Assembly: GCA_014529385.2 (NCBI GenBank)
Contig: CM043969.1
Location: 14,348,446 to 14,412,445, forward strand
Source of the DNA: Adiantum capillus-veneris
Taxonomy: Eukaryota > Streptophyta > Polypodiopsida > Polypodiales > Pteridaceae
DNA length: 64,000 bases
Direction of reading: 5' to 3'
Shown here one piece after another: positions 1 to 9,762 of this stretch (its first letter is position 1; every line of letters starts with the position of its first letter). The notes under the pieces are model-generated. The model saw nothing but the letters and a program-made list of their open reading frames with translations. It ran no database searches and was not told where the DNA came from. The position numbers and the translations under genes are program-made.

Positions 1-288
1 TTCTCTCTCTCTTCCCTTTGCTCTAGCTCTCTCTGGTCCAGTTTGTGTGTGTCTTGGTGTGAGGTTGTTTGTGTGTGTTGTGTTGTGCATCTTCTTGGTT
101 GTGCCAAAATCTCTCTTGCGTCCTAGTTCGCATACCATAACTAGGTGGTGCCCCTATCTTGTTTGGGTTTGGCTGTGGGTTTGTTGTTGTGTTGTGCTTG
201 TGGTTGCCCCAGCCCCAATTGAGCAGCACGGGAGCCTTGAGGGGTGTTTAGAGGTCGCCTCTCTTGTTGCCCGCCCCGGACCGCCTCA
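1..288 (+). repeat. 5' LTR, 3'-terminal part
   Basis: Matches 8584-8871 base for base except three substitutions. It ends in CTCA, consistent with the usual CA terminus of an LTR. The rest of this LTR lies before the window. Confidence 0.95.
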
Positions 289-292
289 ATTT

Positions 293-312
293 TGGTGCCC
301 CCACTGAGGACA
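293..312 (+). other. Candidate primer-binding site
   Basis: Five bases after the LTR end comes TGGTGCCCCCACTGAGGAC. It starts with the TGG that pairs with a tRNA CCA end. It is not the common initiator-Met site (TGGTATCAGAGC), and I could not assign the tRNA from memory. Confidence 0.5.
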
Positions 313-366
313 GGCTTGTGTATCTTTTTGTGTAGGTTCAACCTTTAGCATAGTCAAGTAGGTTGC

Positions 367-579
367 ATGAATCACGAGAATTTGTATGATCCTTTCATTC
401 CCATTGCAAGGCAAAAAGTACACATAATTGTTAGTACTAAGTTGCAATTTCAGCGAGTAATTCGTAGGATTTTAGGTCCTCTTAGGTTGGCCGAGATAAA
501 CACTTCAGTAAACCCTTCTATTTTGCCTCTGATTAGGTACGACCTTAGTTTGGACGTCTATATTTTTGTTTTGTTTTGA
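367..579 (+). CDS. Leader ORF A, small protein of unknown function
   Basis: An ATG-started ORF of 70 codons in the leader between primer-binding site and gag. Its product is hydrophobic and basic and ends in a stretch rich in I, V, F and L (DVYIFVLF). I recognise no family. It aligns along its length with the next ORF: both carry F-Q, then G, then E-I, then N-P-x-I-L-P-L-I, then S-x-D-V-x-I-F. By eye about 24 of 64 aligned residues match. That two diverged copies both stay open in a young element argues that they are, or recently were, translated. A chance ORF pair from a duplicated leader segment is the alternative. Confidence 0.5.
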   Translation: MNHENLYDPFIPIARQKVHIIVSTKLQFQRVIRRILGPLRLAEINTSVNPSILPLIRYDLSLDVYIFVLF

Positions 580-600
580 GTATTAGGTCATGCATAGACC

Positions 601-819
601 ATGGATAATGGCCCAGGACTAGAGGTTTTCCCCTTCCATTTCACTCCACACATTAGAATAAACATTGCAATTAGTAGAAAAATCCATTTTCAACAACGTA
701 TGGTATTCATGTTTGGTGCCCAAAGAGTAGGAGAAATTCTCGCATCACCAAACCCTGTCATTCTACCTCTTATTGATTATCATAGGTCATTTGATGTGAA
801 TATTTTTATTTTGTTGTAG
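601..819 (+). CDS. Leader ORF B, paralogue of leader ORF A
   Basis: An ATG-started ORF of 72 codons, 21 bases after ORF A, of near-equal length. It shares the C-terminal half with ORF A most clearly (NPVILPLIDY here, NPSILPLIRY there; DVNIFILL here, DVYIFVLF there). It stops 84 bases before the gag ATG. No signal peptide, zinc finger or known domain is visible. The hydrophobic ending could be a strand or a membrane-associated tail, which is inference only. Other Tat-group elements are known to carry an extra ORF upstream of gag, but this short duplicated pair does not match one I know. Confidence 0.5.
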   Translation: MDNGPGLEVFPFHFTPHIRINIAISRKIHFQQRMVFMFGAQRVGEILASPNPVILPLIDYHRSFDVNIFILL

Positions 820-903
820 AATAGATTGCAATTTAGAAAATATTATTGTGTAAATCTTTTAAAGAAAGAAAAAACAAAAACGCGTCACTTTGAAATCAAT
901 TCA

Positions 904-1944
904 ATGGAGAGCCAACGCCAAATGTCTGGATATCCTCTTTTCTTTGGAGAGCCTGGAGAGGATGCAGAATTATTTCTAGCGAATTTCAAGATGTCTTGCC
1001 GTATCAAGAGGATAGTAACTGATCAAGAACGTGTAGAAATGTTTGAGGTGGTCCTTAGGAAAGATGCTAGCACTTGGTTTGACTCTTTGCCTGAGGAAGT
1101 TAAAGAAAATTACATGGAATTTGTCAATCATTTCAAGAGATACTTCTTTGATCCCCAAAACACTCAAAAGCTATGGCAAGACATTGTTTCTCATAAGCAA
1201 AAAGACTTAGATGACTACTACTTGTACAAGCAAGAGTTCCTACGTCTTTGGGCTCTATGGATACGAAATGTTGCTAACCCTGGTGATGGTGCAGAATTTC
1301 TAAAGAAGGAGAGGTTCATAGCCGGACTCTTTCCTGACCTTAAGGTAAAAGTTGGGGCGGGTGCACCTGCTACCTTTGATGCAGCTGAAACTAGGGCTGC
1401 TGAGAAATATAGGAAACTCAAGTGCTTAAGGGGGGAGGTTCCAATAGAAGGTCTTAGACCCAAAGGTAAGTCACAAGCATCAACATCTAAGGAGCTTCCT
1501 AAGGTAACGGTTGAAGTGATTGAGAAGTTAAATGAATCCTTAAGTAGCTCGTCAATTCACCTTGCACGAGCCGTAGGTCCAAAGGGACAAGCAAAGAAGT
1601 CTGAAGAGCGAGACCCACGACCTAGGAGAGTCTTGCAATGTTGGAATTGCGGAGAGTCTGGACATGGGATGTATAATTGTCCTTGGCCCCGAGGAGAGCC
1701 AGGGAGACCTAACTTGAATTACCCAGTGATGAATGCAGGAGAAGGAGCTGGACAACAACCAAGGCTTCTACAAAGGCCAAATGGACCAAGACCACCTCCA
1801 CAAGGGGTAGAAGGAGTTCCACCTTTGCCGGATCCAAATGTGCATGTGGTAGAGGTGACAAATTCAAATGAGGTTGACATGGAAGCCAATGGCATTAAGC
1901 GTGGCCGACGAAAAGGTAAAGAGAAAAAAGGAGTCACATCATAG
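904..1944 (+). CDS. gag of the Tat-like element
   Basis: Gag polyprotein that would form the virus-like particle. The start is the ATG beginning MESQRQMSGY; the open frame extends upstream only with non-ATG codons. The N-terminal two thirds is the plant retrotransposon Gag fold (FGEPGEDAELFLANF, then a W-F-x-x-L region and a DDYYLYKQEFLRLW helix). A CCHC zinc knuckle (CWNCGESGHGMYNC) lies near 1637-1680, followed by a basic, proline-rich tail. Gag and pol are consecutive ORFs in the same reading frame. That layout is compatible with read-through expression of a Gag-Pol product, but the mechanism is not shown. Confidence 0.9.
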   Translation: MESQRQMSGYPLFFGEPGEDAELFLANFKMSCRIKRIVTDQERVEMFEVVLRKDASTWFDSLPEEVKENYMEFVNHFKRYFFDPQNTQKLWQDIVSHKQKDLDDYYLYKQEFLRLWALWIRNVANPGDGAEFLKKERFIAGLFPDLKVKVGAGAPATFDAAETRAAEKYRKLKCLRGEVPIEGLRPKGKSQASTSKELPKVTVEVIEKLNESLSSSSIHLARAVGPKGQAKKSEERDPRPRRVLQCWNCGESGHGMYNCPWPRGEPGRPNLNYPVMNAGEGAGQQPRLLQRPNGPRPPPQGVEGVPPLPDPNVHVVEVTNSNEVDMEANGIKRGRRKGKEKKGVTS

Positions 1945-2040
1945 AGTGACCATGGACAAGGCAAGAAGGCAAAGGAAACCAAGGAAACCAAGAGGACTCG
2001 ACGTCGTATCAACCTCCAAGACTTCCCTCTTGGACATGGT

Positions 2041-5000
2041 ATGGCTCCGTACAACTTGTTGGAAGACATGAGAGGTAAGGGTCCTGATATTTCATGGCCT
2101 CAATTTCTTGCATTATGTCCACAAGTTAGGAGGGATTTAACAAGGGCAGTTAGCACTAGGAGAAAGGTAAAAGAGAGTGTGCCTGTTGTAAAAATTGCAC
2201 AAGCTGAAATGAATGAGGACATTACACCGGTGCTAGACTGTTACATCAAAGGAAGATTGGTTAGGAAAGGTCTAGTGGATGGGGGTGCACAAATTTGCAT
2301 CATGACAGAGGGACTCATGCAAAGACTAGGCATGCACATCCATGAGACACCTGAAATCAAAGTGAAAATGGCAAACAATAGCAAGGCTAGGTGCGTAGGA
2401 ATTTGTAAAAATGTTTTTGTGGAGGCCTTTGGCATTAAGAAGGCAGTGGATTTTTATGTTATGTCGACCAAGGGAAGTGGTTATCCATTTATCCTAGGAA
2501 GACCATGGCTAATGAAAATGCGAGCTTTGCAGGATTGGGAGAGTGGGAAATTAATTTGCAGGAATGACAATCATAAGAAGGTTGTCTTTGACATGAAGGA
2601 GCAACGCCAAGAGGAGATCCATGAAGAATCATCTCAAAGTGAGACGGAAGAAGGTTGGACCGATAGCACTTCAGAAGAAGAAAGTAGCAGCAGCATTACT
2701 GAAGAGGAGTCTTCCATCGAAGTCATGGGGGTAAGGTTTAAGCCAAGCAACCAAGAGACCTCTTGTCAAGGCTTGGAGGAGGTAGGTCCTCAAGAGAACG
2801 AAGGTGTTCAAGATGAAGGGATGCTGGAAGGTATGCTATCAACAACACTTACAAAGGATGAAAGAGAGGAGTTCAAATGTGTGCTAAGGAAGTTTCCTAG
2901 GCTTTTCGATAAAGACTACACCGACGTGCGTGGGGTAGATGTTGTTCAACACAAGATTGAGTTCAAGCCTGAGGCCACACCTAAAGCTCAGAAGCTACGA
3001 AGGCTAGGAGTTATAAAGGAGCAGGCTCTACTCAAGGAGGTAAGAAAGCTTCTAGCAGCAGGTTTCATTTATCCAGTGGAGAATTCACAGTGGGTCTCTC
3101 CTGTTGTTGTCACTCCTAAGAAAAACGGAAAGTGGAGGGTGTGTGTGGATTACCGTCCACTCAATGAGGCAACAAAAAGAGATCACTTTCCCCTCCCATT
3201 TCAGGATGAGATACTAAATGAGGTAGCTGGTCATGAGAAGTACACTGTGTGTGATGGCTACTCAGGCTACTTTCAAATAGGTATCGCATTGGAAGATCAA
3301 TTGAAAACAACCTTTATCACTCCTTGGGGTTGTTATGCTTTTAGAGTCATGCCATTTGGTCTGACAAATGCTCCTGCAACATTCCAACGTTTCATGAACA
3401 TGGTGTTTCAAGCATTCTTTGGAAAGTCAATTAGGGTGTTCATTGATGATTTTTGCATTTATAGCTCAAAATCATTGCATCTACAAAGGGTAGAAGAAGG
3501 TTTAAAGAAGCTCTACGACATGGGAGGTCAACTCAACCCCGACAAGTGCCACATAGGTGAGGATGAAGTGATCTTGCTCGGTCACAAGGTTTCCTATAAA
3601 GGCATTGAGGTGGATCCTTCAAAGGCAAAGGCTCTTATTGAGCTCCCATCACCGAAGAGTCTTAAGGAGGTCATCTCTTTCATTCAGAAGGTGAAGTATA
3701 TGTCACGCTTCATTCACTTAGCCTCGGAGTTGCTTCATCCTTTGCAAAAGTTGACACAACAAGTAGAATTTGCATGGTCTGATGAGCTTGAAGAGTATTT
3801 TTGTAACATTAAAGTCATTTTGTCAGAGCTACCAACACTCATGCCTCCTTGTTGGGAGTACACATTCTTTGTTAGCTCTAGTGTTGGAAGGGAAACAGTT
3901 GGTGCTGTGTTGCTACAACAAGATCCCCACAGTACAAGGATGCGACCCATCTACTTTGCTAGTAGGGTCATGAATGCTTTGGAGAGAGACTACACAGAAG
4001 CAGAACTCATGATGCTTTCTCTCATGTTTGCGGTGAGAAAGTTTAGATCCTACCTACTACCAAAACCTTTTGTAATTCTCACTGCAAAAAATTTGTTCCC
4101 TTGGGTGTCATCTCAAATGAATCTTAGTACTAGGATCTCAAAGTCGATTATGGAGTTGCAAGAGTTCCAATACTCTTTCAAGGTAGAAGATAGTGTGCGT
4201 GCACAATTGGCAGGGATTCTCACTTATAGGGTACATGAGAAGGAAATTAAGGTGCCTCAAGTAAAGACCCTACCATTGCCACCACCAAAAAGTATTCCCA
4301 ATGCTTTTACCTTGTTCTTTGATGGAGCTTTTCGACGAGCCACAGGGAAAGCAGGGGGAGGGCTAGTGTTGCTCAACCCAAGTGGAGAGGTGGTCACGAA
4401 AGAGAAGGTCAATCTACCAGGTTCAACTAGCAACAATGAAGCAGAATACGACACACTACTTCATGGTTTGAAGATGTGCATTGGCCAAGCGATAAAACGT
4501 CTCATGGTAAAAGGAGATGCACTTCTCATTGTTAAACAGATTTTAGGCATTTGGGCATGCAAGAATGAAAGCTTAAGGACAAAAGTTCATGCCATTCGTA
4601 GGATGTTTAATCAGTTTGAAGAAGTGCAACTATATCATATTCCGAGGAAACAAAATGAAGATGCCGATTTACTTGCACAACAAGCAGTTACATGTGTTGA
4701 GAGAGAAGTGCAGGTCATCATGGTGGCAGCAGCTATCAAGCAACCGAGATACCAGGGATTGGAGTCATTGGCTCCCATTATTGGCTACATTTTGGAGGGT
4801 GAGTTTCCACAAGACTTCACGAAGGCTCAGAAGAGGAGACTCATGAAGAAGGCAAGTTTCTATCTCTTCCTAGAAGGCTCCCTCTATCAAAGAGGGAAAG
4901 ATCAAGTGTGCAGAAGAGTACCAACTATTGCGGAAATTCCAGCCATTCTAAAAGGTTTGCATGAAGAGGCATGTGGTGGTCATTTTTCCCAAGAATCAAC

Positions 5001-6183
5001 TGTGAAGAAGATTTTGCTTGCGGGGTATGTTTGGCCAAGCTTGCATGTGGATGTTCAACATTGGTGTAAAAGTTGTCACAATTGTCAGATAAATGGAAAT
5101 ACAAGGTTGGTGCATGGCCCGAGGCAAATAGTGCTTGCAAATGGACCCTTTGAAAAGTGGGGCATTGATGCTATGGGTCCTCTGCCTAGGACAAAAAATG
5201 GTAAACTCTACATTCTAGTGGCTGTAGACTATATGACTAGGTGGGTGGAAGCTCAAAGTGTGGCAAGAGTGAATGAGAGGACAGTTAGCAAGTTTGTGTA
5301 CACTCACATTTGTTGCAGATTTGGCACACCTTTGGAGATTGTTTCTGATAATGGTCCAGGGTTTAGGAAGGGCTTGCTCACAGAAGTTTGTGAAGAGCTT
5401 CACATTCTACATCGTCATAGCACACCATACTACCCACAGTCAAATGGTTTGGTGGAGAAGGCTAATGGTGTCATTGCAGGAATCATTAGAAAGATGGTGC
5501 AAAACAAGACAAAATTATGGAATGACTTCTTGGATGGTGCCTTGTGGGCATATCGAACCACATATAGGGAAGCCACGGAGTTCACACCATTTCACTTGGT
5601 CTATGGTCAAGAGGCTTTGCAGCCTATCGAGCTCAACATTCCAACAATGCGACTTCATGGCAAAGGAGCACAAGATGATCAAGAGGTATGGATGGATCGA
5701 CTTCTTACGTTAGTGGAGCTTGAGTGGAAAAGAGAAGCAGCATACGAGTGCTACAAGAGGAAAGAAACACAAGCGAAAGAAACGCACGACAAGAAACTGA
5801 AGGACAAAGGCATCAAGGAAGGAGAGCTTGTGCTAAGGTATGACAATCGACTTGACAATCGTTTTGATGCCAAGTTTGAAACTAGATGGCAAGGGCCATA
5901 CATAGTCAAGAAGGCTTTCAATTCTAGTTACTATCAGCTTATGGACTTGAATGGTAAAGAGCACTCCAGGAAGGTAAATGGGTATCGCTTGAAGCCCTAT
6001 TTGAGTCGCCTTCTACCAAAGGATCTACCAAAGATCTGTCCAAAGGCCGCTGTCTCATGTAAGTATTGTTACATGAAGCATGAGTGTAACTCCAGCCAAA
6101 ATTCTGAGGGGCCCAACAATGAAGATCTCGTCAAGGACTCTGAAGCACTCTCTTTGGAAAAGATGCTCTATGATGGTACATGA
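2041..6183 (+). CDS. pol of the Tat-like element
   Basis: Polyprotein ORF of about 1,380 codons. In order: an aspartic protease core (VDGGAQICIM, with ILGRPWLMKM further on); an acidic serine-rich linker; reverse transcriptase (VCVDYRPLNEATKRDHFPLP, MPFGLTNAPATFQRFMN, FIDDFCIYS); the RNase H of the Ty3 group; a second RNase H-like domain (FFDGAFRRATGKAGGGLVL, NNEAEY, KGDALLIVKQ); then integrase with the HHCC zinc finger (H-x-E-x4-H around HEEACGGHF, then CKSCHNC) and the D-D-E core (GIDAMGPLP, SDNGPGF, PQSNGLVEKANG). The C-terminus ends in the usual GPY-like region (WQGPYIVKKAF). Two RNase H domains in tandem place it in the Tat/Ogre branch. Confidence 0.93.
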   Translation: MAPYNLLEDMRGKGPDISWPQFLALCPQVRRDLTRAVSTRRKVKESVPVVKIAQAEMNEDITPVLDCYIKGRLVRKGLVDGGAQICIMTEGLMQRLGMHIHETPEIKVKMANNSKARCVGICKNVFVEAFGIKKAVDFYVMSTKGSGYPFILGRPWLMKMRALQDWESGKLICRNDNHKKVVFDMKEQRQEEIHEESSQSETEEGWTDSTSEEESSSSITEEESSIEVMGVRFKPSNQETSCQGLEEVGPQENEGVQDEGMLEGMLSTTLTKDEREEFKCVLRKFPRLFDKDYTDVRGVDVVQHKIEFKPEATPKAQKLRRLGVIKEQALLKEVRKLLAAGFIYPVENSQWVSPVVVTPKKNGKWRVCVDYRPLNEATKRDHFPLPFQDEILNEVAGHEKYTVCDGYSGYFQIGIALEDQLKTTFITPWGCYAFRVMPFGLTNAPATFQRFMNMVFQAFFGKSIRVFIDDFCIYSSKSLHLQRVEEGLKKLYDMGGQLNPDKCHIGEDEVILLGHKVSYKGIEVDPSKAKALIELPSPKSLKEVISFIQKVKYMSRFIHLASELLHPLQKLTQQVEFAWSDELEEYFCNIKVILSELPTLMPPCWEYTFFVSSSVGRETVGAVLLQQDPHSTRMRPIYFASRVMNALERDYTEAELMMLSLMFAVRKFRSYLLPKPFVILTAKNLFPWVSSQMNLSTRISKSIMELQEFQYSFKVEDSVRAQLAGILTYRVHEKEIKVPQVKTLPLPPPKSIPNAFTLFFDGAFRRATGKAGGGLVLLNPSGEVVTKEKVNLPGSTSNNEAEYDTLLHGLKMCIGQAIKRLMVKGDALLIVKQILGIWACKNESLRTKVHAIRRMFNQFEEVQLYHIPRKQNEDADLLAQQAVTCVEREVQVIMVAAAIKQPRYQGLESLAPIIGYILEGEFPQDFTKAQKRRLMKKASFYLFLEGSLYQRGKDQVCRRVPTIAEIPAILKGLHEEACGGHFSQESTVKKILLAGYVWPSLHVDVQHWCKSCHNCQINGNTRLVHGPRQIVLANGPFEKWGIDAMGPLPRTKNGKLYILVAVDYMTRWVEAQSVARVNERTVSKFVYTHICCRFGTPLEIVSDNGPGFRKGLLTEVCEELHILHRHSTPYYPQSNGLVEKANGVIAGIIRKMVQNKTKLWNDFLDGALWAYRTTYREATEFTPFHLVYGQEALQPIELNIPTMRLHGKGAQDDQEVWMDRLLTLVELEWKREAAYECYKRKETQAKETHDKKLKDKGIKEGELVLRYDNRLDNRFDAKFETRWQGPYIVKKAFNSSYYQLMDLNGKEHSRKVNGYRLKPYLSRLLPKDLPKICPKAAVSCKYCYMKHECNSSQNSEGPNNEDLVKDSEALSLEKMLYDGT

Positions 6184-6196
6184 ATACACCATCATC

Positions 6197-6212
6197 CTGG
6201 GGGAAGGGCTAA
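6197..6212 (+). other. Polypurine tract candidate
   Basis: CTGGGGGAAGGGCTAA lies just downstream of the pol stop and directly before TGATAGCC, the likely first bases of the 3' LTR. A purine-rich tract at this place primes plus-strand synthesis in LTR elements. The exact LTR boundary is inferred. Confidence 0.65.
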
Positions 6213-8022
6213 TGATAGCCGTTTTTCGGCTCTCCATAATTGCCATACTAGATTACTCCACCCTACCAAATTCACCCAAACGCTATGGCTATCCCTACCA
6301 TTTCACTGTACATAGGCGTGTGTGAGTTAGGGGGCTTTTCCCATATCTTCTTAAAAACCCTCAGCTAGCTAGTCACTGGGCTAGGTGAGCCAATAAAAAA
6401 TAAAAAAAATAAAAAAATAAAAGTATATTATGGCCTCTTTGTGTGTAAATATTTCATTGTATATATGGCCTAAATATAGGGATTTTTTATAATTATTTTG
6501 GTATTTTATTTAAATATTTCTACTTAGGTGTGTGTTTTATTAAACCTATGTACACCTTCTTTCATTCTCTTACACCATAATTATATTTTTTGCCAATATG
6601 AACATACTCTAACCTCATATTTTTCCTTTATACAAATCACTCCCACATTTTCACCCTCACCCTTGTGAAAACAAAAAATTGATTTCTACTCATTGGTTAC
6701 TTTTATTATATTATGTACTTGCACACCTTTTCCTCTTTCACCCAAAATAATTCAAGGAGGTACCATATCATATGATTCCAATATCTTTCCATATCCATAA
6801 CTCCTCCATATTTTTATTATTATTTTTACTCATTATTCTAACACCATGTGCTCATTGAGCTAAAGTCCATGAATAGTCCATACACTAGTCCCACCATGTA
6901 TATATTTCTTATTTCACCAATAATCCTCCTCCATGCATGGGTCAAGGGCAACTTGAATGCTTTATATTATAATATGACAAAGGAGGGGCTCACTCTTGGA
7001 TGCATTGTACAAATTCAACAAAGGAGGGGGCCACTAAAAGACTTTTGCAGGCATAAAAAACAGGCTTTTTGGTGAGAATTTTGGCACCTATCTCCACTCC
7101 GAATTTGGAGCGGTGGTCAAAAGAGAAAATGTAGCCCACACTCTGAATAATCACCTCAAATGTTTTCATGATTTTTGGAGCTACCAGCGGTGAGCTATGA
7201 TTTTTTGAGTGGACCCCAGTCTGCCCACTTTTCTCACAAGTAGCCCTTAGTCTTCTCTCACCCTTCCACACACCTACTCACTCTTACACATCCCTCCCTC
7301 TCCTTCCCTCACTCAAACCTACAATTTCCATGGCTTCTCCCACCCTCTTCACCATTACCCTTCTCTCTCATCCCTATAGTTCTTTTATGAACCTCTACAT
7401 ACATACACCCTCTCCATGTCTCTCTCTATTGCTTCTATGTTACAATTTCATTTACCTCTCCTAAAATATCTAAAATTCAGCATCTTAACCATGATAACTT
7501 CTGCAAATTGAGGATTTTTCATCAACAAATCCTCTTTTCATCGTGGTGGTCAACCGTGGCGGCGGCGTAAAGAAGCGAAGAAGAAGAAGAAGACCAGCGG
7601 TCATTTTTTCCACAATCTACACAAGGGTGAGTTCAAGCTTCTTCAAAGCTTCACCATCTCAATGTTTCTCTTTTAATTCACCCCTCTTCCTTCATCAAAT
7701 CAACTCACTCTACCCATTGTAAATGTAACATTAACTTTCTAGTGATTACTAACGACTAACATACTAACACAAAATAGCATTGACCTAACCATAAAAGACA
7801 CCTCACCTCAAGACATGTATAGTAACTCTCTCTCTCTCTCTCCCCTTCCTTAAAACTTACTTTCACCTTATCTACCATCAATAATGCTCTCTTTTGAGCC
7901 CACACCCATGACTCAAGCAGACAAAGAAGGCCCGCAATGTTTTGATATTCAAAAAAATCATAATCCTGATTTGTTAGCTTGTAAATTAGGATTTCCAATA
8001 ATCTTAATGAGGGGTCTCCAAC

Positions 8023-8032
8023 CTATAAATAG
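8023..8032 (+). promoter_or_regulatory. LTR TATA box
   Basis: CTATAAATAG in a GC-richer setting, about 850 bases before the LTR end. It is the best match to a plant TATA box in this LTR, and transcription would start about 30 bases downstream. Confidence 0.65.
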
Positions 8033-8233
8033 GCCCCTCTCCTTCTTGTAAAACAACCTCCAATATCTCACATAGCACCCCAACACTCTATGCGTGAGGA
8101 GAGACTTAGGTGTAGCAACCACTTGTGAGCTTCACTCTTGGTGTGAGAGAAGCCTTCAAGCTACACATTGCAAGTGAGAGAGCGTGAGTTCCACAAATCT
8201 CAAAACCACTATTGTATATGCTCCTTCATCATC

Positions 8234-8239
8234 AATAAA
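8234..8239 (+). terminator. LTR polyadenylation signal candidate
   Basis: AATAAA about 200 bases after the TATA box, in the region expected for R. This is the order expected if the 3' LTR ends the transcript. Confidence 0.4.
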
Positions 8240-8871
8240 TTGAGGTTTGGTGCATCAGAGGCGTGATTCGACGTTCAAATCTTCGTCCTTCCATTTGTGC
8301 AATACGGTTTGGTGAATTCAAGGTGACTTGTGTATTTGAGTTTTATCGGTTGATCTTGATTTTAGAAAGTGTTTTAGTGTGTTTTTCATTGCCAGTTTTG
8401 TGTCCATTGTAAGAGGGTATTGTGGTGAGAGGTCTCCCACACCCTAAGACAGTGTGTGTGTGTGTGTTTTGGCAATGTTTAGCAATCACTAAGCATTGAG
8501 TGAGTTTATACAAGTTCTACGATAGCATCATAACGAACCATCTCCATTTGCAAGTCACAAATACGGTATTACGCAAGATCCTTTTCTCTCTCTCTTCCCT
8601 TTGCTCTAGCTCTCTCTGGTCCAGTTTGTGTGTGTCTTGGTGTGAGGTTGTTTGTGTGTGTTGTGTGGTGCATCTTCTTGGTTGTGCCAAAATCTCTCTT
8701 GCGTCCTAGTTCGCATACCATAACTAGGTGGTGCCCCTATCTTGTTTGGGTTTGGCTGTGGGTTTGTTGTTGTGTTGTGCTTTTGGTTGCCCCAGCCCCA
8801 ATTGAGCAGCACGGGAGCCTTGAGGGGTGTTTAGAGTTCGCCTCTCTTGTTGCCCGCCCCGGACCGCCTCA

Positions 8872-9762
8872 CTATGCTGGTCGGAAGGATCAAGGTAATC
8901 AATGAGAGATAAAATTACCTTTGCTAGAGTTTGCATACAATAACATGGTGCATACTTCTATGGGCAAGTCTCAATTTGAGATAATTGAAGGCCATCCCAA
9001 GCCTCGACCTATTTTTAAAATGCATCAAAAGATATTTGCAATTGATGAAAATATGCATGAGGTTAAGATAGCTTTTCAAAAGATGAAAAAAACATCACAA
9101 AAAAAAAGAAAAAAAGAGTTGCTGATAGGCATAAAATACCTTTAGAATTTAAGAAAAAATAATGGGTTTTTTTTTAATTACCTAAGGCCTAATTATCTTA
9201 AAAGATGGGCAAGAACCTAAGGCACAATTATCTCAAAAGATGGGCAAGAAGACAAGGCAAACCCACAATTCCTTAGGTAATTTATTTACCTACCTTAAAC
9301 TACTTAAGGCTCGATTATATCAAAAGATGGGCAAGAACTGACAAGGCAAGCCCACAGGACATCAAAAGTTCTATGTTAAACTCATCATTGAGAGGTACTA
9401 TGGCTCATTCTAGATTTTGAAAAGAATCAATGTTACAATAGCTTACAGACTCAAGTTTCCTGATCATTGGCATATACATAATGCATTTTATGTGCATCTA
9501 CTTAAGCCGTTTAAGGGTACACCTCCAATGGACCCCAGTGAAGAGGATCATCCAAACTTGGATGAACAAGAGGAGATCCTACACTTTGAGGCTATCCTTA
9601 AACATGAAAACAACGTTTTAAAAAGTAAAAACATAATATATTTAATTAAGTTTATGAATTATCCTTTTGAATATGCTAAATGGATGTAAGAACCCCAAAT
9701 AAACGATTCTCTTCCTTTATTGCAAGACTACAAGTTCCTTCATGGCTTAAATGTATAACTAA
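8872..9762 (+). mobile_element. Chromovirus (Ty3/gypsy) fossil, integrase end and chromodomain
   Basis: Old degraded remnant into which the element at 1-8871 was inserted. The first part has the integrase signature LEFAYNNMVHTSMGKSQFEI (8921 on). The part at about 9417-9700 has the family's C-terminal text (FPDHWHIHNAFYVHLLKPF, then a chromodomain-like stretch ending FMNYPFEYAKWM). Its 5' portion would lie left of the window. It is broken in several places and old. Between the two parts lies a local three-fold repeat (about 9180-9345). Confidence 0.8.
9180..9345 (+). repeat. Three imperfect copies of a short unit
   Basis: The phrase CAAAAGATGGGCAAGAA, or a near copy, with preceding AATTATCT-like text occurs near 9200, 9235 and 9320. 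It sits inside the chromovirus fossil and looks like local duplication. Confidence 0.6.

Larger units (their letters stand above)
1..8871 (+). mobile_element. Ty3/gypsy LTR retrotransposon, Tat-like, young
   Basis: The window opens inside the 5' LTR. The order is 5' LTR end (1-288), primer-binding site, two small leader ORFs, gag, pol (protease, reverse transcriptase, RNase H, a second RNase H-like domain, integrase), polypurine tract and a 2.66-kb 3' LTR. The second RNase H-like domain between RNase H and integrase is the known mark of the Tat/Ogre branch of plant Ty3/gypsy. The 288 shared LTR bases differ at 3 places with no indel (about 1%), so insertion is recent. The coding part looks essentially whole. 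It lies in an older chromovirus fossil that continues at 8872. The target duplication cannot be tested because the left end is outside the window. Confidence 0.93.
6213..8871 (+). repeat. 3' LTR, about 2.66 kb
   Basis: The last 288 bases match the 5' LTR part at the window start. The left edge is set by the polypurine tract and the TG start, so it is inferred. The LTR is AT-rich at its left and pyrimidine-rich at its right, and no protein was recognised in it. It holds a good TATA box and a polyadenylation signal (listed apart), so U3, R and U5 can be placed roughly. Confidence 0.8.
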
